Below, piece after piece: positions 21,525 to 22,572 of a stretch of 22,572 nt of DNA. Under the pieces are notes generated by a model, which was given only the letters and a program-made list of their open reading frames with translations, was not told the DNA's origin and did not search any database. The DNA is from Ectocarpus siliculosus (Eukaryota; Sar; Phaeophyceae; Ectocarpales; Ectocarpaceae). Position 1 is the first letter of the stretch; each line of letters begins with the position of its first letter. The stretch is taken from contig FN649751.1 in the NCBI GenBank assembly GCA_000310025.1, positions 3,869,715 through 3,892,286 on the forward strand. The letters run 5' to 3'. A program made the translations under genes and the position numbers.

Positions 21525-22459
21525 AACACCACAGCAGGTGCTGCTGCCTCTGCCTCTGCCTCTGGTCTAATATCGGGGGTTGGAGGTGGTCCTGCCTCGG
21601 CCGCTTCTGCTCCGGTAGCGGTCGGCGGCGCGGACGGCGCCAAGCACGACGAGCGTGGAAGCGGCGTCGAGCCTGCCCAATCGCCGTATGCGCCGCGGTG
21701 TTTGCTGTGGTCCGACACCGTGCTTTCGACCGAGGGCCATCCGTTCCTGGCGAGCGCTCTGGCCCCGGGCGGGGCGACGACCGCTGCCGCTTCGTGTCTC
21801 GGCGACGGCGGCGGCGGCGGCGGCGACGGCGGCGGCTGTGGCGATAGCGCCGTAGTCGACCTTGGACGGGACGGCGACGGCAATATCGGCCGCCACGACC
21901 AGGGCGAGCGGACAAGGGTGTGTTCACCGCCATCGCCATCGACGTCGTCGTCGCCGTCTCTTGTAGTCCCGTTGAAACTCTCTAGCAACACGCAGATGAC
22001 CGAGGGCCTCTTCCAGCGGCTTGTCGACCGCGCATTTCGAGCTTCGGATGGCAGCGAGGGGGCACGGGAGTGGAAAAGGGCCGAAACGGCTACGTTGGAC
22101 GGGACGACGACGACGACAGCAGCAGCAGGGGCGGGATCAGGCATGGGAAGGCGCGGGCGAGACGAACACGACCGGAACGGTGGCGGTGGTGAGCTGTCGC
22201 GGTTGTCGTCGTTCGACCCGCGGCATCACTACTCGCGAGCTGTTCGGAGCGAGGGGTTCGTGTCGCGGCCAAAGGGTGCCGAACTCGATGTCAAGGTGAG
22301 GGAGGGAGGGGGGGAGGGCGGGAGGTTCCGGCATGGACGGTGTCAGCAGCGTTGTTGTAGTGGTCGCTACTGCGTCCGGTGTCGTTGCCATGTATGCTAC
22401 CACACCAAGTGTTTGTATAGCGTCTCCGTATTTTTGAACGGTATCGTACAGCCTGGCGT

Positions 22460-22509
<50 letters not shown>

Positions 22510-22572
22510 CCTCTCACACAATCGCGCCGATGTCTCTGGTACAACGACTCTCTGGCTAGGAATGTTAATGTT
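13957..22572 (+). CDS. EDEM: EDEM-type GH47 alpha-mannosidase, 3'-partial
   Basis: Family members act in the ER lumen, trimming alpha-1,2-mannose from misfolded N-glycoproteins to direct them to ER-associated degradation. The product begins with a likely signal peptide (MHRPLRKSVLILAVAGGCLG), then REELREEVLGAFHHAYQSY. GH47 landmarks follow across exons: YALTMIDSLDMHAVVGD, VFEASIRVLGGL, LSAHQIA, GELLSLAHDLGRRLLPAF, FGALSRLTGD, SIGAGTDSFYEYLDK, LQAFWPAVQAG, RPELAEST, DRMDSFFIAETLKYLFLLF and STEGHPF. DRMDSFF points to EDEM rather than Golgi or ER mannosidase I. The family's acidic residues (VFE, GAGTD, RPE, AET) and the calcium-binding Thr of TEGHP are all present. One short exon between 14107 and 17991 is unresolved, and the gene leaves the window after 22295. 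Confidence 0.87.
15674..15702. repeat. AAC microsatellite
   Basis: About nine ACA/CAA units with one CAG interruption, 140 bp upstream of the foldback. Confidence 0.8.
15841..16331. repeat. Foldback: two ~195-bp inverted arms with a 96-bp loop
   Basis: Arms 15841-16034 and 16131-16331 are reverse complements. About 73 bp starting at TCGCGGCCTGACCACACC is identical in both, as is about 35 bp next to the loop. Divergence rises toward the outer ends. The right arm has a 9-bp duplication (TTCACGACC in complement). The loop (16035-16130) holds a T run at 16065-16076. It lies in the long first intron of the mannosidase gene. It could be a foldback transposon or a hairpin RNA source; no transposase is present. 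Confidence 0.85.
17644..17703. repeat. GA microsatellite, about 30 units
   Basis: An uninterrupted 60-bp GA tract in the mannosidase intron, about 290 bp before the exon at 17991. Its lack of interruptions suggests it is still length-variable. Confidence 0.95.
17991..18168 (+). CDS. EDEM: EDEM exon with the first catalytic glutamate
   Basis: The acceptor is GTCTCCAG|GGGG and the donor CTG|GTGAGA; incoming phase is 2 and outgoing 0. It encodes GYALTMIDSLDMHAVVGD, then FESGLLTFDRDVVVSVFEASIRVLGGL. The Glu in VFEAS corresponds to a conserved GH47 active-site acid. Confidence 0.9.
18664..18844 (+). CDS. EDEM: EDEM exon with LSAH and GELL motifs
   Basis: The acceptor is CCCGGTAG|CTG after a C-rich tract; the donor is CGAG|GTGTGT (phase 1). 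It encodes LSAHQIATELGP, a Gly/Pro-rich linker, GGELLSLAHDLGRRLLPAF, then TPLGIPVHRVNLRKGVP, the standard order in GH47. Confidence 0.9.
19304..19526 (+). CDS. EDEM: EDEM exon with SRLTGD and GAGTD motifs
   Basis: The acceptor is CGCCAG|GG, preceded at 19259-19277 by a 19-base C run; the donor is GACAG|GTTCGA (phase 2). It encodes ETRDTCSAAAGTF, LVEFGALSRLTGDPSFE, ALWERRSPLGLVGG and SIGAGTD. The final Asp-Ser joins to the next exon to restore GAGTDSFYEYL. Confidence 0.9.
19930..20110. repeat. Imperfect GAT/GGT trinucleotide-rich region
   Basis: Repeated GATGATGATGGTG and GGTGGTGGTGAC units lie in the intron between exons ending 19526 and starting 20259. Open frames across it are products of the repeat. 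Confidence 0.65.
20259..20564 (+). CDS. EDEM: EDEM exon with FYEYLDK and LQAFWP motifs
   Basis: The acceptor is CCGAAAG|C and the donor GACAG|GTGTGT. It encodes FYEYLDKSARLF, MFREAYAGVEENLV, then VSSLQAFWPAVQAGAG and a helical segment ending LPDFYDVLND. Spacing and motifs match the middle of the GH47 barrel. Confidence 0.92.
20904..21155 (+). CDS. EDEM: EDEM exon with RPELAEST and DRMDSFF motifs
   Basis: The acceptor is CGTTTCAG|G and the donor GACAG|GTTGAT. It encodes RPELAESTLALYRATG, VACGYASVGDV, and DRMDSFFIAETLKYLFLLFD. RPE carries the presumed catalytic base and AET another active-site acid. DRMDSFF is the signature separating EDEM proteins from class I processing mannosidases. Confidence 0.93.
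21365..22295 (+). CDS. EDEM: EDEM exon with Ala-rich insertion, TEGHPF and acidic/Gly tail
   Basis: The acceptor is GAACAG|C, shortly after a 17-base C run; the donor is GTCAAG|GTGAGG at 22295 (phase 0). It encodes SLPAKNRKSIF, then about 110 low-complexity residues including a 12-alanine run, then CLLWSDTVLSTEGHPFL. The Thr of TEGHP is the family's calcium ligand. A long Gly/Ala/Asp/Ser-rich tail follows with no recognised domain. Continued open frame and the strong donor indicate more exons beyond the window. Confidence 0.85.
21489..21524 (+). repeat. EDEM: Coding GCT repeat (12 alanines)
   Basis: Twelve identical GCT codons in the EDEM exon. Uniform codon use indicates recent expansion by slippage rather than conserved polyalanine. 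Confidence 0.92.
22296..22572 (+). other. EDEM: EDEM intron, continues off the window
   Basis: It begins GTGAGGGAGG and contains a CT microsatellite from 22461. The open frame continues to 22559, but composition changes at the donor and no motif is seen beyond it. Confidence 0.65.
22461..22500. repeat. CT microsatellite
   Basis: Twenty uninterrupted CT units, with interrupted units continuing to about 22515, in the intron after the last EDEM exon seen. Confidence 0.95.

Noticed and set aside
1-22572. Bacterial-type features: operons, CRISPR arrays, Shine-Dalgarno sites
   Set aside because: The window is intron-containing eukaryotic DNA and no regularly spaced repeat array is present.

Overview
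This is a eukaryotic nuclear window. Recognisable proteins appear only after splicing across GT-AG introns. Coding exons are GC-rich, while introns and spacers are full of microsatellites, homopolymer runs and old transposon-like repeats. Long introns, short GC-rich exons and CAG/CTG-rich noncoding DNA suggest a stramenopile, most likely a brown alga. That placement is inference from sequence character only.

Two genes are identified from conserved protein motifs and sit head to head. On the minus strand, three exons (12751-13015, 4131-4690, 2969-3157) join with compatible splice phases into a 337-residue queuosine 5'-phosphate N-glycosylase/hydrolase (QNG1/C9orf64, DUF2419 family), close to the usual family length. 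On the plus strand, a glycoside hydrolase family 47 EDEM-type alpha-mannosidase starts at 13957 and runs off the right edge. Seven exons were placed; one short exon in its 3.9-kb first intron was not resolved. The two starts lie 941 bp apart, so the spacer is a candidate bidirectional promoter.

Left to right: 26-1049 holds a small minus-strand two-exon hypothetical gene, perhaps partial. 1050-2968 is a spacer without a convincing gene. 2969-13015 is QNG1. Its first intron (4691-12750, about 8.1 kb) is most of the left half of the window and holds a nest of repeats: a diverged direct-repeat pair (near 5825-7735 and 8815-9725), a 1318-bp element with perfect 18-bp terminal inverted repeats inserted in the first copy (5988-7305), and an inverted-repeat pair (about 7745-7857 and 8683-8799). 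13957 to the end is the mannosidase, whose first intron carries a strong foldback (arms 15841-16034 and 16131-16331) and a 60-bp GA tract.

The two main genes act in unrelated processes: queuine salvage for tRNA modification, and marking misfolded glycoproteins for ER-associated degradation. Their pairing looks positional. The most unusual features are the transposon-filled QNG1 intron, the TIR element with a related site lacking it in the same window, the foldback, a strongly over-represented 9-mer (ACTGCTGTA), and an alanine-rich insertion inside the mannosidase catalytic domain.
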